In this document: in pieces, positions 47,828-59,444 of the stretch
How positions within the stretch are numbered: the first letter of the stretch is position 1
Layout: each line of letters begins with the position of its first letter
Assembly: GCA_036250195.1 (NCBI GenBank)
Contig: JAVHZZ010000005.1
Coordinates: 132,085,199-132,149,198, forward strand
Length of the DNA: 64,000 bases
Origin: Mixophyes australis
Lineage: Eukaryota; Chordata; Amphibia; Anura; Limnodynastidae
Direction of reading: 5' to 3'
Position numbers and translations under genes: made by a program
The notes under the pieces: generated by a model
Database searches by the model: none
What the model saw: only the letters and a program-made list of their open reading frames with translations
What the model was told of the DNA's origin: nothing

Positions 47828-49642
47828 CAGGGCCTGATCAACCACTAGGCTGACCAGGCTGCAGCCTGGGGCGCTGGGTCCCGGGGGGCGCTGCACTGTG
47901 GGTATTTTTTATTTTTTTTTAATTTTTTTTTTTTTTTAAATTTTTTTTTTTAAAAAAAAAAATTTTTTTTTTTTTTCTTCATTCATTTTTTTTTTCGGGG
48001 TGGGGGAGGGGGGGGGGGGTCGCCGCTGGGGATCGCCGCGGGGGGGGGGGGTGGAGGGCTCGACGATCAAAAGCATTGGTGGTCAGTGGTTAGCAACACA
48101 CAGCCAATCGCCAGGCTGCCTGTTGCTGTGCAGCAGACAGGAAGCAGGACATCTTCACTTCCTATCTGCTGATCTGAGGAGAGGAGCGACGCTGGCACAA
48201 CTACAGGTAAGTGAAGGGGGGAACTGCCCTGCATATCTATAGGGAGGGGGGGGGGGGAACTGCCCTGCATATCTATAGGGAGGGGGGGAACTGCCCTGCA
48301 TATCTATAGGGAGGGGGGGGGAACTGCCCTGCATATCTATAGGGAGGGGGGGGAACTGCCCTGCATATCTATAGGGAGGGGGGGGAACTGCCCTGCATAT
48401 CTATAGGGAGGGGGGGGGAACTGCCCTGCATATCTATAGGGAGGGGGGGGGGGAACTGCCCTGCATATCTATAGGGAGGGGGGGAACTGCCCTGCATATC
48501 TATAGGGAGGGGGGGAACTGCCCTGCATATCTATAGGGAGGGGGGGAACTGCCCTGCTTATCTATAGGGAGGGGGGGGGGAACTGCCCTGCATATCTATA
48601 GGGAGGGGGGGGGGAACTGCCCTGCATATCTATAAGGAGGGGGGGAACTGCCCTGCATATCTATAGGGAGGGGGAGAACTGCCCTGCATATCTATAGGGA
48701 GGGGGAACTGCACTGCATATCTATAGGAAGGGGGGGGGGGAACTACCCTGCATATCTATAGGGAGGGGGGGAACTACCCTGCATATCTATAGGGAGGGGG
48801 GGACTACCCTGCATATCTATAGGGAGGGAGAGGGGGACTGTCATACAAATCTATAGGGTGGGAGGGGGGGGGACTGCCATGAAAATCTATAGGGAGGGAG
48901 AGAGGTTGATATGTATGAAGGAGGGCAGAGGAGGGGGGCTGATATATGTGACTGGGGGAGTTTTGATGTGACGGGGGGGGGGGGATAGCTAGCTAGCAGA
49001 GTGGAGGTAAGGAAAATAGCTGCAAGGGGGATGGATGCAGGGTGGGAGGTAAAGAAAATGGCTGCAGCAAGGGTTAAGGAAAATGGCTGTGGGGGGGGGG
49101 GTTGTGGTTAAGGAAAATGGCTGCAGGGGGTATTTAAAAAATAGAGCAGCTTTGGGGGGCAGAATCTCATGATTGTGTGGTGGTCACATGGGTGGTCTCA
49201 GCAATCACTAGAATACTAAATATTAGTGAGATGGGGCTGGTAGAGGTTTGTATTTGATTGACAACAAATATTCAGATATTGCATATATATGCCTGTCCAA
49301 TGGGGTACTTTTAGCTGGCCATAATGGAGTGTTTTGTTTTAACTAAAGGGCCTAATCATTCAGGGTTTGCATTATAATACATTTTTGCATTTTCAAAAAA
49401 GGACGCCAACTTTCCAGAAGCCAGCGAGAGGATAACAAAGTTGCAAGAGAGAAGAGCAAGGACAGGTAAGAGACAATGGCACAATCTGTCTAAATTTGAA
49501 TGCTGGAGAATACACCTGAACATTCATATTCAGGAGTGTTCCTATACACCTATATATTCGGAGGAGGGGGCATGGGGGGGGGGGGGGGGGGGCGCTGCGG
49601 CCGTATTAGCCTAGGGCGGCCAGAACCCTTAATCAGGCCCTG
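47828..49642. mobile_element. Non-autonomous hAT-type element (1815 bp)
   Basis: A perfect 8-bp duplication ggagtgtg (47820-47827 and 49643-49650) flanks termini cagggcctgatcaacc and, inverted, cagggcctgattaagg. A T-rich then G-rich stretch, a segment similar to 55480-55640 (agacaggaag...tctgctgatctgaggag), and a 31-36-bp minisatellite fill the interior. No coding capacity. Confidence 0.93.
48215..48900. repeat. 31-36-bp minisatellite
   Basis: About 21 units of aactgccctgcatatctata followed by gggaggggg. The length of the G-run causes most of the variation between units. Confidence 0.95.
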
Positions 49643-49704
49643 GGAGTGTGGTAGTCAACACATGCAAATATGGAGCAAACATGCAAAGTCCACACAGATA
49701 AGGC

Positions 49705-49770
49705 TATAGTTATTACTCAAACTCTTGACCCCAGTGCTTTAAGACCAAAGTGCTAACCACTAGGCCACTG
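49705..49770 (-). repeat. tRNA-like sequence
   Basis: On the minus strand: tggcctagtggttagca (A-box-like), then ggggtcaagagtttgag (B-box-like) 30 nt later. Probably a tRNA-derived pseudogene or SINE head. Confidence 0.35.
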
Positions 49771-49998
49771 ATTTATTACACATCCCTATTCTAAAAACAA
49801 ACATTTGTTTTAGGTGATGTGAAATGCTTTGCGTGTATCATCTTGAGCTCATTACTTTTAAAGTAGGTAATATTTGTGTCTGGTGGCAATGAGAATTTAT
49901 TTAAATTTGTCTGATCACATGATTATCATACTACTATTGATTTGTTACGCTGGAGAATCTGTTTACAAAACCCTCTTTATTTGTGCCTTGTTTACCAC

Positions 49999-50890
49999 AG
50001 ACCGGGCCCGGTTTGCTCGCCGGCAACAGCAGCAGCACCGCCAGCCGATGGGGGAGGAGGACGAGGAGGAGCAGCACCGCCAGCCAGTGGTAGAGAAGGA
50101 GGAGGAGGAGCAGCAGCCAGCTGAGCTGGAGCCTGAGGAGGCAGTTCAGGCCGGAGGTCCAGGCGGTGGGCCAGGTGGAGGGCCAGGAGGAGTGCCAGGT
50201 GGAGGGCCAGGAGGAGGGGGAGGCAGATCCCGATAACCAGGCGGACCAGGAGGACAATGGTCAGCTTGTGCTGGATGAAGAATCGGAGGCCTCAAGAGAT
50301 AGTAAGTATTTACTGTAAAGGTTTTTCACATTTGGATAACATTGCGATGTCCATTATACTTGTAAAAAATCCCTGCTGTCACACATGTGGATTAAATGGT
50401 GACCTACATGTCACAGTTTAAAAACATAATGCCCCTACACATGTTAATTTCGTTCAACACTCAAACCACAGCCAGAACCATCTTAACACATGGGCACGCA
50501 ACACAACATAAATGTGACCGATAGCCTTGTCAACTTGTCAGTTTATTATTCTTTATTTTTGCACTTCAAATCTAAACCAAATTTTTTAAACTTCCTGTGA
50601 GTGGTTGTGTAGGTAGTGGCCCACTGTAGTGCTTTGCCCTGGGGCCTATAATGCTGTTAAGACCACCCTGTCTACGCCCATCTCCCCAGAGCACACCAGA
50701 ATGTAGTACATCTATCAAAAGGCAGCACCAAAGCCTTAACAACGTGTATTGTGCGGCCAAATGCATTTGTATGTGTAGGCCTAAGTAATGTAACAGTACA
50801 CATCTCTAGTAAATTAGGTGGGGATGTATATTTAATATCTTTTTTTGGTTTATTTCAGCACCCATTGAGGTTATAATTGAATCACTTTAA
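49999..50890 (+). pseudogene. Unassigned exon pair, Gln/Glu-rich then Gly/Pro-rich
   Basis: An acceptor-like tgtttaccacag precedes a segment reading RFARRQQQQHRQPMGEED, an acidic Gln-rich stretch, then GGPGGGPGGVPGG repeats ending at 50236. In a neighbouring frame the text goes on acidic (DPDNQADQEDNGQLVLDE, then ESEASRD) to a good donor (agata/gtaagt, near 50300). A second acceptor (tttatttcag, to 50860) gives an in-frame continuation TPIEVIIESL and a stop at 50888-50890. I do not recognise the protein. It could be the 3' end of another transposon gene or of a decayed host gene. The shift within the glycine repeats argues against function. I found no upstream exon. Confidence 0.4.
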
Positions 50891-51710
50891 AATAATCAAA
50901 GTTTGTAAAAAAAAACAACCATTGCTGTGTATGTTTATTCATCTAATGACCCAACATGTGGGTGTAAGGTAAAAAGAGAAAGTATATAATTATCCGAAAA
51001 GAGTAACATTTAGGGACGATGGTTGGTTTAGAACTCCATCATAATTTAGAAAGATGACAAGTTTTTGATTTGCTGTTGGCATGTCATCCAAAAAGAACAT
51101 GTGGCCTCCACCAGCAAGCCACCCTTGTAAGAGGTATGGCATCTGTACGCCCTGTGTGGAAGATAAATTTCCAAAGGTGAAATGCCCTAGCTAGTTCACA
51201 ATTTCCCCAAATCATGTGTCATTGTAGTGAATAGTCCAAGGTTACGTTCAAGTGTCAAGGCAAAGCCAGTCACACATTGAAGCGAACATCAAGCGAAGCA
51301 AAGCTCCATGGTACTGGAGTGTTATGAGCATTCTGTTTGGATAAAGCTGGGCACATCACATTACGTGTACATCGTGGATCCAGATAAAAGTCAGTCTGCA
51401 TGCAATGTTGCCTTTAACTCCAAGGAGGCTGTCCCCTACAAAATCCCCCCCTTAGTCCATTCATAGTAATAAATGTCAGCATGCGCATAATAATGTACAT
51501 GTGAACTGTGGGCCCTGAGGTGTTTCGGAATTTCCCTTCCAAAATTGATTTTCTTACAATTACGAATAAATCTGAGGGCATATTTTACAATATGGTTGAG
51601 CGTGTATAACGAATCAAAAATAAAAAATGAAACCATTGTGTCACGTTCCTGCGTTTCTTGTTAGCAAAATGATTACAGTCCAGACATTAGTTATCGGTAT
51701 GCTTTGTATT

Positions 51711-51775
51711 TGAACTCATGCCTGTTTTGTTGTGAGTCCAAAGTGGTAACCACTGAGCTACCTGTGAGATTGCTC
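51711..51775 (-). repeat. tRNA-like sequence
   Basis: On the minus strand: tagctcagtggttacca (close to a canonical A box), then catgagttcaaat (B-box-like) 35 nt later. Confidence 0.4.
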
Positions 51776-51892
51776 TTTTTTGAGTAATTTGTGTGTATAA
51801 TGAAGAGGAAGAGTACTATTAAGTGTCAGTTGCGTGTGTAGCACGCATGCTGTATTGTTGGTGTTCTTCGCAGTTTTTCAAATCTGAGGTTG

Positions 51893-51955
51893 TGTTAGTG
51901 GGTAGCTGTCCCACTTTCCATAAAGTTATTCATGAGTTCTAATCCAGACAGAAAC
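51893..51955 (+). repeat. tRNA-like sequence
   Basis: gttagtgggtagctgtcc followed by catgagttctaatcc, with tRNA-like spacing. Confidence 0.3.
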
Positions 51956-52379
51956 CCTTTATCTGTGTGGACACTCTTGTGTGTGTGTATCCTTTATGGA
52001 AGAGTATGCTATGCTTTTTCCAGAAAAGCCAGATGGATTTATACAACATACATTTTGATATATTCAGTATTCATGTGCTTTTAATGTAGCCATGTTCATG
52101 CATTTTGCATACTATATGGCGACTTGAAATCTTAAACACAGAAAGATCTTCAGCAATGTGTTTAAGTTAAAAGTGTGTATTACGCTAATTACTAGCAAAC
52201 GAAAACCATAGTTCAGAGTGTACCACATCATTGTTATTTGCCACAGATTAATGAGTAAAAAGCTATCACGTGAAAATAAGCCACAGGCCTTGTGTTTTGT
52301 TACGTGTACACAAACTGTTCGTCCCTCCCGCATTGGGCGTGACGTATACATTGCTTAGCTTCACGTCAATTGCTTGAGA

Positions 52380-52593
52380 TCTGTCGCTTGTGCTTGTACC
52401 ATGTTTAAAGATCCACAGGTGGGTGTGCTTTTTTGCGTTTGCGCTGCTTATTTCCGTACCTTAAGTGTAGAGGACCACAGGAGGGTGTGTTTTTGCAGCT
52501 TAAGGTACTTACTTCACTAGCGTAAGTGTCTGCGTCACTCAAAGTATGCACCGCATTTACGGTTGCGTTTCCGTACCTTGATGAATCGGGCTC
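52380..52593. mobile_element. Harbinger-type right terminus
   Basis: Ends tttccgtaccttgatgaatc then gggctc, followed by taa, a possible 3-bp target site. Upstream are degenerate repeats of cttaagtgt, ccacagg and gggtgtg. It could be the right end of the Harbinger element whose genes lie at 31.6-42.2 kb, but no partner terminus is visible on the left, so this is tentative. Confidence 0.5.
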
Positions 52594-52599
52594 TAAGTC

Positions 52600-55348
52600 C
52601 TTGAAGAGAAGTGGGTTCTACAACACAGGTACAAATCCTCTTACAGACTGCTTTTTTAAAGAGGTGCTTTGATGGATGCAGTGATAAACCCACCAAATAT
52701 GCTGATTGATTGACCTTAAAAGGGAAGGGGCTTAATTGGCCATTGGTTCAGCCACACACCAGTGTGTGGGCAGGGATTCTTTTCTCCCTAATTTGTAAAC
52801 TTACGTATTTGGAAGTATGCAGTAGATTGATGAAGGTTCATACAAAATAAATCAAATAGCAAGGTGGCTTAGTAGACCAGGGGGTAAATGTATTATGGTC
52901 CGATTTTTTCATCTCGCCGGAAAACGGCGACTTGGCGGCTAAAATTTTGCCTTTACAAGCCAGCGCCGCTTTAAATTTTAGCTGCCAAGTCGCCGATTTC
53001 CGGCGAGATGAAAAAATCGGACCATAATACATTTACCCCCAGGTCCTTAGTAGACCAGGTCCTTGGAGGGAAGTGGGATGCTGTGGTTCAGGTCCAAATC
53101 CTTGTATAGGTTTCTATTTTTTAGAGTGGTGCCTAGAATGCTGTTGTCATATACCAACCATCATTCCTGATTGGTTACCCGTGAAAGGGGAGGGGCTTTA
53201 GAGGCCATGGCTTCAAATTCACACCAGTGTGTGGATGGGCCTTATTTTCCTCCTTTTTTGTAAATGTACATATTGGGAAGTATGCAGTAATTTGATGAAA
53301 GACATAGGAAAAGGTGTTATATTGTATCATATAACCATGTGGCTCAGTGTTTATTGGTTGATCTTAAAAGGGGAGGGGATTAAGAGGCTATGGGTTCAGC
53401 CACACACCAGTGTATAGGCGGGGTTTATTTTCCCCCTACTTTGTAAACATACGTATTGGGAAGTATGCAGTAGATTGATGAAAGACACAGGAAAAGTTTC
53501 TAAGAATGCATCAAATAATAAAGTTTCTAAGTAGACTAAAAACCAAGTCCTCTGAGAGAAGTGGATTCCTGCAGGCACAGGCTTAAATCTTACAGGCTTC
53601 TTTTTATAAAGTGGTGCCTTGAATGCTGCTCTCAACAACCGGGCTCTCCTACTTGGTGGACCGTAAAAAGGGAGGGGCTTAAGAGTCATTGGCTTCAAAT
53701 TCACACCCTATTTTGAAAACTTACATATTGGGAAGTATCCAGCATATTGATGAAAGGTATAGCAAAAATTCCTATGCTTTTACCAAAAGATCATGTGGCT
53801 CATTAGACCAATGACCACAAGGGTTCAGTCACACACAAGTGTGTTTGTGGGGCTTATTTCTCCCTATTATGTAAACTTAGGTATATGGAAGTATGCAATA
53901 GATTGGTGAAAGACATTGGAAAAGTTACTAGGCATGCATCAAATAACAAGGTGGCTCAGTATACTAATAACCAAATCCTTGGAGTGAGGTTGTTTTTTTT
54001 TTTTAAAGGAGTGGCTTGAAAGCTCCTGTGATATACTACTCTTCTCTTCTGATTGGTTGACCATAAAAGGTGAGGGCTTAAGAGGTCAATGGCTTCAAAG
54101 TCACATTAGTGTGTGGGCAGGGCATATTTCCCCTTATTTTGTAAACTTACGTATTGGGGAGTATGCAGTGGATTGAAGAAAGACATACGAAAAGTTCCTA
54201 GAGCTGCATCAAATATCAAGATGGATTTGGAGACAAGTGGCTTTCTATGGCACAGCTTCGATCTTCTTTCAGGCTTCCTTTTTTTTTAATGTGGTGCTTT
54301 GAATGCTTCTGTGATATACTTCCCGACTGTGCTGATTGGTTGACCTAAAAAGAGGAGGAGCTTAAGAGGCCATGGGTTCAGCCACACACCAGTTTGGGCA
54401 GGGCTTACTTTCCACTTATTTTGTAAACTTACGTATTGGAAAGTATGCAGTAGATTGATGAAAGACATAGGAAAAGTTTCTAGAGACACGTCAAATATCA
54501 AGGTGGCTCAGTAGCGTAATACTCAAATAGACAAATAACAGTGGACTACTGCAGCACAGATTTAAATCCCCTTGCAGTTGTTTTTTTAAAAAGTGGTGCA
54601 TAAGATGCTGTGATATACCACTCGGCTCTCCTTATTGGATGACCATAAAAGGGGAAGAGGTTAAGAGGCCATGGCTTCAAATTCACACTGGTGTGTGGGC
54701 AGGGCTTATTTCTCTGTTTCCTGGGAAACTTACAAATGGGGAAGTATGCAGTAGTTTGATGAGAGACATAGAAAAAGGTCCTAAGGATGTAGTAAATAAC
54801 TGTGTGGCTCAAAAGTCTAATAACCAAATCTTTATAGAGAAGTAAGTTCCCGTGGGACAGGTTTAAATACCCTTTTAGATTCTTTTTTTAAAGTGGTGCT
54901 TTGAATGTTGTGATTTATCTCCCGACAATGCTGATTGGTTTACTGCAAAAGGGAAAGGTTTAAGAGGCCATGGGTTCAGCCACACATCAGTTTGTGGGCA
55001 GGGGCTTATTGCCCCCCTATTTTGGAAATTCACATATTTGGACATATGCAGTAGTTTGATGGATGACTTAGAAAAAGTTCCTAGGAATGCATCAAATAAT
55101 AAGGTTGCTCAATAAACTAATAACCATGTCCTCGGAGAGAAGTGGGTTGCAGCAGCACAGGTACAAATCCCCTTATGTGCTTCTTTTTTCAAACTGGTGC
55201 CTTGATAACTGCTGAGATCTTCCACCAGGCCCTCTCGATTGGTTGACTGTAAAAGGGGAGGGGATTAAGAGGCCATGACTTCAAATTCAAACCATTGTGT
55301 GGGTTGGGCTTTTTTCCCCCCTATTTTGTAAAGTTATGTATTGGGAAG
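52600..55348. repeat. Tandem array of about 300-bp units
   Basis: The block tattgggaagtatgcagt, then agattgatgaaag, recurs near 52812, 53270, 53450, 53726, 53880, 54150, 54432, 54735, 55035 and 55338. Most steps are 276-303 bp; a few are shortened to 150-180 bp. Each full unit also has ctgattggttgacc, aaaaggggaggggcttaag and cagccacacaccagtgtg. It has decayed, with about 20-25% differences by eye. The array continues after the insertion at 55349 (ggaagtatgcagtagg at 56397). Confidence 0.9.
52880..53041. mobile_element. Near-perfect palindromic MITE (about 160 bp)
   Basis: Left arm ggggtaaatgtattatggtc, then cgattttttcatctcgccgg. The right arm is its inverse to 53040. The loop carries a second inverted pair (ggcggctaaaattt and aaattttagctgcc). 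A cag on each side could be a 3-bp target duplication. It interrupts one unit of the 300-bp array. Confidence 0.8.
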
Positions 55349-56396
55349 CAGGGGCGGATTGGGCATAGGCCTTACCGGGAACTTACGGTGGCCTAACAAG
55401 GTCGCCTAGTATAACACCTTTAATTTCTAATTTTTATTTCCCACACATGGGGGGGGGGCGGGGACGAGGGGAGGATCGAAAACATTGGTAGTCAGTGGAC
55501 AGCAATAGACAGTAATAGACAGCCAATTGCTAGGCTGCCTATTGCTGTATGGGGTCCCAGAGTACTATGCGGCAGACAGGAAATCTCACATCATTTCCTG
55601 TCTGCCTGATCTGAGGAGCGACGCCATAGCAGCTAAAGGTAAGTGAGCCCTCATTGCACTGACAATAATATTAATCCTTCCTCCTTTGTACTTAGTATAC
55701 CACCAACAAAACCTTGGAATAGCTATCCCCTTCACTTATGCCATTGTCTGCCAACCCTCCCTGCATTGTTATTAAGTCAAACCAGCACCAATTGTTACAA
55801 AATAAGTGTTTTCTTGCAGATGCTTGCAGAATTTCACCTTTGTGGTGATCGCAGTGGAAAGCCATTTATTATAAGGATTATTTTTAATGCCTTGTTTTTG
55901 AAACACACAGTACACATATTCATATATTATACACAGAGAAATTTGACTGGTAGTTTCAGAGCATCAGGGAAAGATGCTAAAGTGCAACATATGCTGCTCT
56001 GGCAGACTGCTCAAATCCAATTGTGCCAACATGTTTTGTAATAGTTAAACTTATTAAACAAAGTCAGAAATGTTTCTATGAAGGAAATTGTGGAAGGCTG
56101 TTTTAGTAGGCAGCTAAACTAGCTTGAGCACAGAGGTATAATCCAGTTGCAAATCATCCAAAAGGTTTCATGTATTTTTATAGCACAGGACTGTCAGCTT
56201 TTTCCCTACATAGAGATGACCTACAGTGTCTTCACATCCAGGTTTTCCTAAGTGTTGCTACAACCAAATTCCAGTAGTTCTAAATTCCGCCAACTTTTGT
56301 GTTGGCCCCACCTACAGTTGACTTGGTCCTACCCACATGAGGCCACTTTAAGAATATTTTGAAGGGTCACTTTAAGTTCCCAATCTGCCCTTGCTG
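55349..56396. mobile_element. Non-autonomous DNA element (1048 bp) in the 300-bp array
   Basis: Termini caggggcggattggg and, inverted, cagcaagggcagattggg, with a 5-bp repeat ggaag on each side (55344-55348 and 56397-56401). The sequence left after removing it reproduces the tattgggaagtatgcag found in neighbouring array units. The interior shares agacagccaattgctaggct and gacaggaaatctcacatc-type sequence with the hAT element at 47828. The short duplication is unlike the 8 bp of hAT elements. Confidence 0.8.
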
Positions 56397-56981
56397 GGAA
56401 GTATGCAGTAGGTTGAAGCAAAATCTCACAGGTCAGAGTTAGTGTAGGACATTGTCACCAAATATGTAGGAAAGATCCTTTTATATGGACAAATTCGCCA
56501 ACACCTTCTGGACGAGTCAAGACATTTTTTGGGTAATTTGGTAGGAAACAAGTACCACCAATATAAAAGCTTATAAGCATTTTCTTTCAGTTTTACACAA
56601 ATGGAACAACAGGCAGTGTTGGTTCTGATTTCTTCCCAGTCACCAAGATCTGTCTCCCAAGCCCGCTCATGGGAGTCCCTGTTTCCTGTGCTAGGGGCTT
56701 TAAATTCCCAATCTAGAAGGGATATGAGGCTTTTAGTTGAATGGCCTGGCAGTTATGTGTGTCTTTGTAGTAGAGTGAAAATTTTATAGTTAGAGATATT
56801 GCAAAAAAAAAATTGTTAGGGAATTTTGATTTTAGGTCATCAAATGAAGGGAAGGATCCTTAGTAATATCGCTAAGATACTAAATTACAGCCTTCCTATG
56901 ATGTGAAAATGCATCCATGTGGGAGTTTTGGGTTTTTATAGAGTGGTATGATCAGGCTCGGGTCCAATTTAAACTTTAGAT

Positions 56982-57340
56982 TTATGCAGTCCCAGAGAGA
57001 CAGCAAGTGAGCCACAATGGGAGCCACAAAAGAGAGGAGACGTAGGAGATGCCCAGACGTTCCGCTTCAAATTGTGCCCAGATTCTAGTCGGACTAGTAG
57101 TGTTCCATAAAACACACTGAGCAAGTTGCACTACTGGATAATAATTGTTAAAGTTGGGGACTGCAAGGACTCCATGGCGCATCGATCTCTGCAGGATGAG
57201 AAGTTTGACTGTGGGGCGTTTCTTGCCCCACATAAATTGTGAGGTATAGTGTTGTAATAATTTAATAATAATTTAAATTTATGAGGGGGGATGCAAATCG
57301 GCAGAGCTTGGAAAAGATAAAGAAATCATTGTAATATATT
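56982..57340 (-). pseudogene. L1/Tx1-like LINE fragment (C-terminal ORF2)
   Basis: The minus strand reads FMWGKKRPTVKLLILQRSM-type text followed by GVLAVPNFNNYYPVVQLAQC, the region beyond the reverse transcriptase in L1 and Tx1 LINEs. The second copy (62234-62584) extends upstream with ILQRFLYLFQALPICIP. A short local duplication of taataattt near 57260 in this copy disturbs the frame. No reverse transcriptase core is present. Confidence 0.65.
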
Positions 57341-57571
57341 CATTTTGACTGATTTATATGCCTAATTCAGGAGATAAGGTGCTGATCCCAATTTTCCAGG
57401 TGAGATTTGGCTTGTGAGAGCAGATTAGGGCAATTGGCTTAGAAGAGCTGACTGTATTGTTTGGTAATATAAACTCTTAAGTAATTAACTGTTCTCTGAT
57501 GCCATTTAAATGGGAAGTGTTGAGTAAGGCTAGATATGATTGTATCTGAAAGATAAAAATTTTGTGTTTTT

Positions 57572-57900
57572 GGTCCTGTTTCATCAAGGTACGCAAACGC
57601 AACCGTATACGGATAATCCGGTAGTCGTCTCTGCGCATGCACGAAAAACGGGACTCGAGCAGCGTAAAGCACCACATACGCTGCTCAAACACAGCAGATA
57701 TGGCACTCAAAAGCAACTCAAACACAAACTCCATTAGAAATACATTTGAGTTGGTGGCTGACCACTTGAGAAGAAAGGGGTGGGAATTGGGGGAGAGTGG
57801 GCGCGGACTGGGTGGAGATGAGATCACTTGAGTCATTTAGCGTTATGGATTTTAACTTAAGCACAGTAGGCGGTCCCTCTCTGCGCTTAAGATAAACTGA
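57572..57900 (+). mobile_element. Harbinger-type MITE
   Basis: Starts ggtcctgtttcatcaagg, then tacgcaaacgcaacc. Homologous in reverse to 31085-31404. The far end (cttaagataaactgacgtca) lacks a clear terminus. Confidence 0.65.
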
Positions 57901-58088
57901 CGTCACTCATGCCTCAAATCTTTGATAAAAGTTAAGGAAGCTCTGGGTCATGTTTAAGTCCAAAACAGCTAGCGAAAAAAACTATTAAACGCCTTTAAAA
58001 GCATACTTTGCGTATATGCACAACAAACATACTTAGCAATACAGACATTTTTTAGTTTTTTATAAATTTTTAAAAATTTTCATTTATT

Positions 58089-58090
<2 letters not shown>

Positions 58091-58129
<39 letters not shown>
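58091..58129. repeat. (TA)n microsatellite
   Basis: About 18 dinucleotides; the matching tract in the second duplication copy (63326-63373) is longer. Confidence 0.95.
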
Positions 58130-58131
<2 letters not shown>

Positions 58132-58417
58132 AATGTTCCATTACTGTGTTTATTTGTGTAAAAGAAGCCTCTTTTCCTTACAGACACCTTGGTAAAAAAT
58201 GCCCCTGACAAGTGTAAGATGTTTGATGTTATTTTGGCCCTTCGCCCTCAATCTGGAACTGCCGGAATGCCGGATTTAGCTAGCTTAATATAGCGCCCTC
58301 TGCTGCTTGCTGGGTCTTCAGTAAAGAGGACTTTCTTTTAAACGCCTGTACACTGCATCTTGGTATGCTTGCCATATATCTTCTCTGGATTATGGGGATC
58401 AACTTTGATACATACAC

Positions 58418-58833
58418 AAGTTAACCCGTGCATGCTACTCATGCATTCTAGTCAAATCAAGCTACTTAAGGTGTTAAAAAGGTTCTTGTCATGCAATTGG
58501 ACCATAGCCCAGGCCTCAACCACCAACCACTCCCCACTGTCACCCCCGGCAACCACCAACCACTCCCAACTGTCACTTCTCCTTCAAGAAATATATATAT
58601 ATTTTTTTAAAATCTTTATAAACACTTTTAACAAGTAACAAATTAAATTAACAAATTAAAAACATCTTAGTATACCAAAATTCAGCCCTTTCTGAATTTT
58701 TTTTTACACACACACTAAGAATTAAGTAGGTCAGTGTATAACTCCGCCCAGCAGGTGGCGCTGCAGCTTGGTTTTATTTTTTCCACACACACACAGACAG
58801 ACTAACACACGCCACTAGGCATTTATATTATAG
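58418..58833. mobile_element. Unclassified insertion present only in the first duplication copy
   Basis: The flanks tttgatacatac and tggacattactcc are adjacent across a (TA)n tract in the second copy (63650-63720). The inserted roughly 415 bp begins agttaacccgtgcatg and ends ggcatttatattatagat. It contains aaccaccaaccactcc repeated twice and gcaggtggcgctgcagctt. I cannot assign a family. Confidence 0.5.
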
Positions 58834-58914
58834 ATTGGACATTACTCCTATACATTACAGCTATCTGTTACAACACACTTCATGTATGCAGGAATGGCTT
58901 GCTCAGTGCATTCC

Positions 58915-59430
58915 CTATTTATTCTGGCTGCCGGAATGGAGTGCAGACTGCATTCCCCATTCATTCCGGCTGCCGGAATGGAGTGCAGACAGTATTTTAG
59001 TTCCGGAATGGAGTGCAGACTGCATTCCCCATTCATTCCGGCTGCCGGAATGGAGTGCAGACTGTATTTTAGTTCCGTAATGGAGTGCAGACTGCATTCC
59101 CCATTCATTCCGGCTGCAGGAATGGAGTGCAGACTGCATTCCACATTCATTCCGGTTGCCGGCATGGAGTGCAGACTGTATTTTAGTTCCGGAATGGAGT
59201 GCAGACTGCATTCCCCATTCATTCCGGCTGCCGGAATAGAGTGCAGACTGCATTCCACATTCATTCCGGTTGCCGGAATGGAGTGCAGACTGTATTTTAG
59301 TTCCGGAATGGAATGCAGACTGCATTCCCCATTCATTCCGTCTGCCGGAATGGAGTGCAGACTGTATTTTAGTTCCGGAATGGAATGCAGACTGCTTTCC
59401 CCATTCATTCTGGCTGCCGGAATGGATGCC
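58915..59430. repeat. Palindromic minisatellite (cattccggctgccggaatg), second locus
   Basis: About 12 units of 31 or 42 bp. Long units carry the 19-bp palindrome and gagtgcagactgcattcc; short ones read gtattttagttccggaatg. Reverse-oriented relative to 28590-28960. Confidence 0.93.
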
Positions 59431-59444
59431 AAAGGTACCTGCTA

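Larger units (their letters stand above)
50891..52379. other. AT-rich DNA without genes
   Basis: Contains two tRNA-like segments annotated separately; otherwise no feature I can support. Confidence 0.5.

Noticed and set aside
48000..48242. 80-codon Gly-rich frame next to G-runs
   Set aside because: Low complexity, inside a non-autonomous transposon.
55643..56041. 132-codon frame shared with 60999-61274
   Set aside because: Open only because the region is duplicated; no motif, and it begins inside a non-coding transposon.
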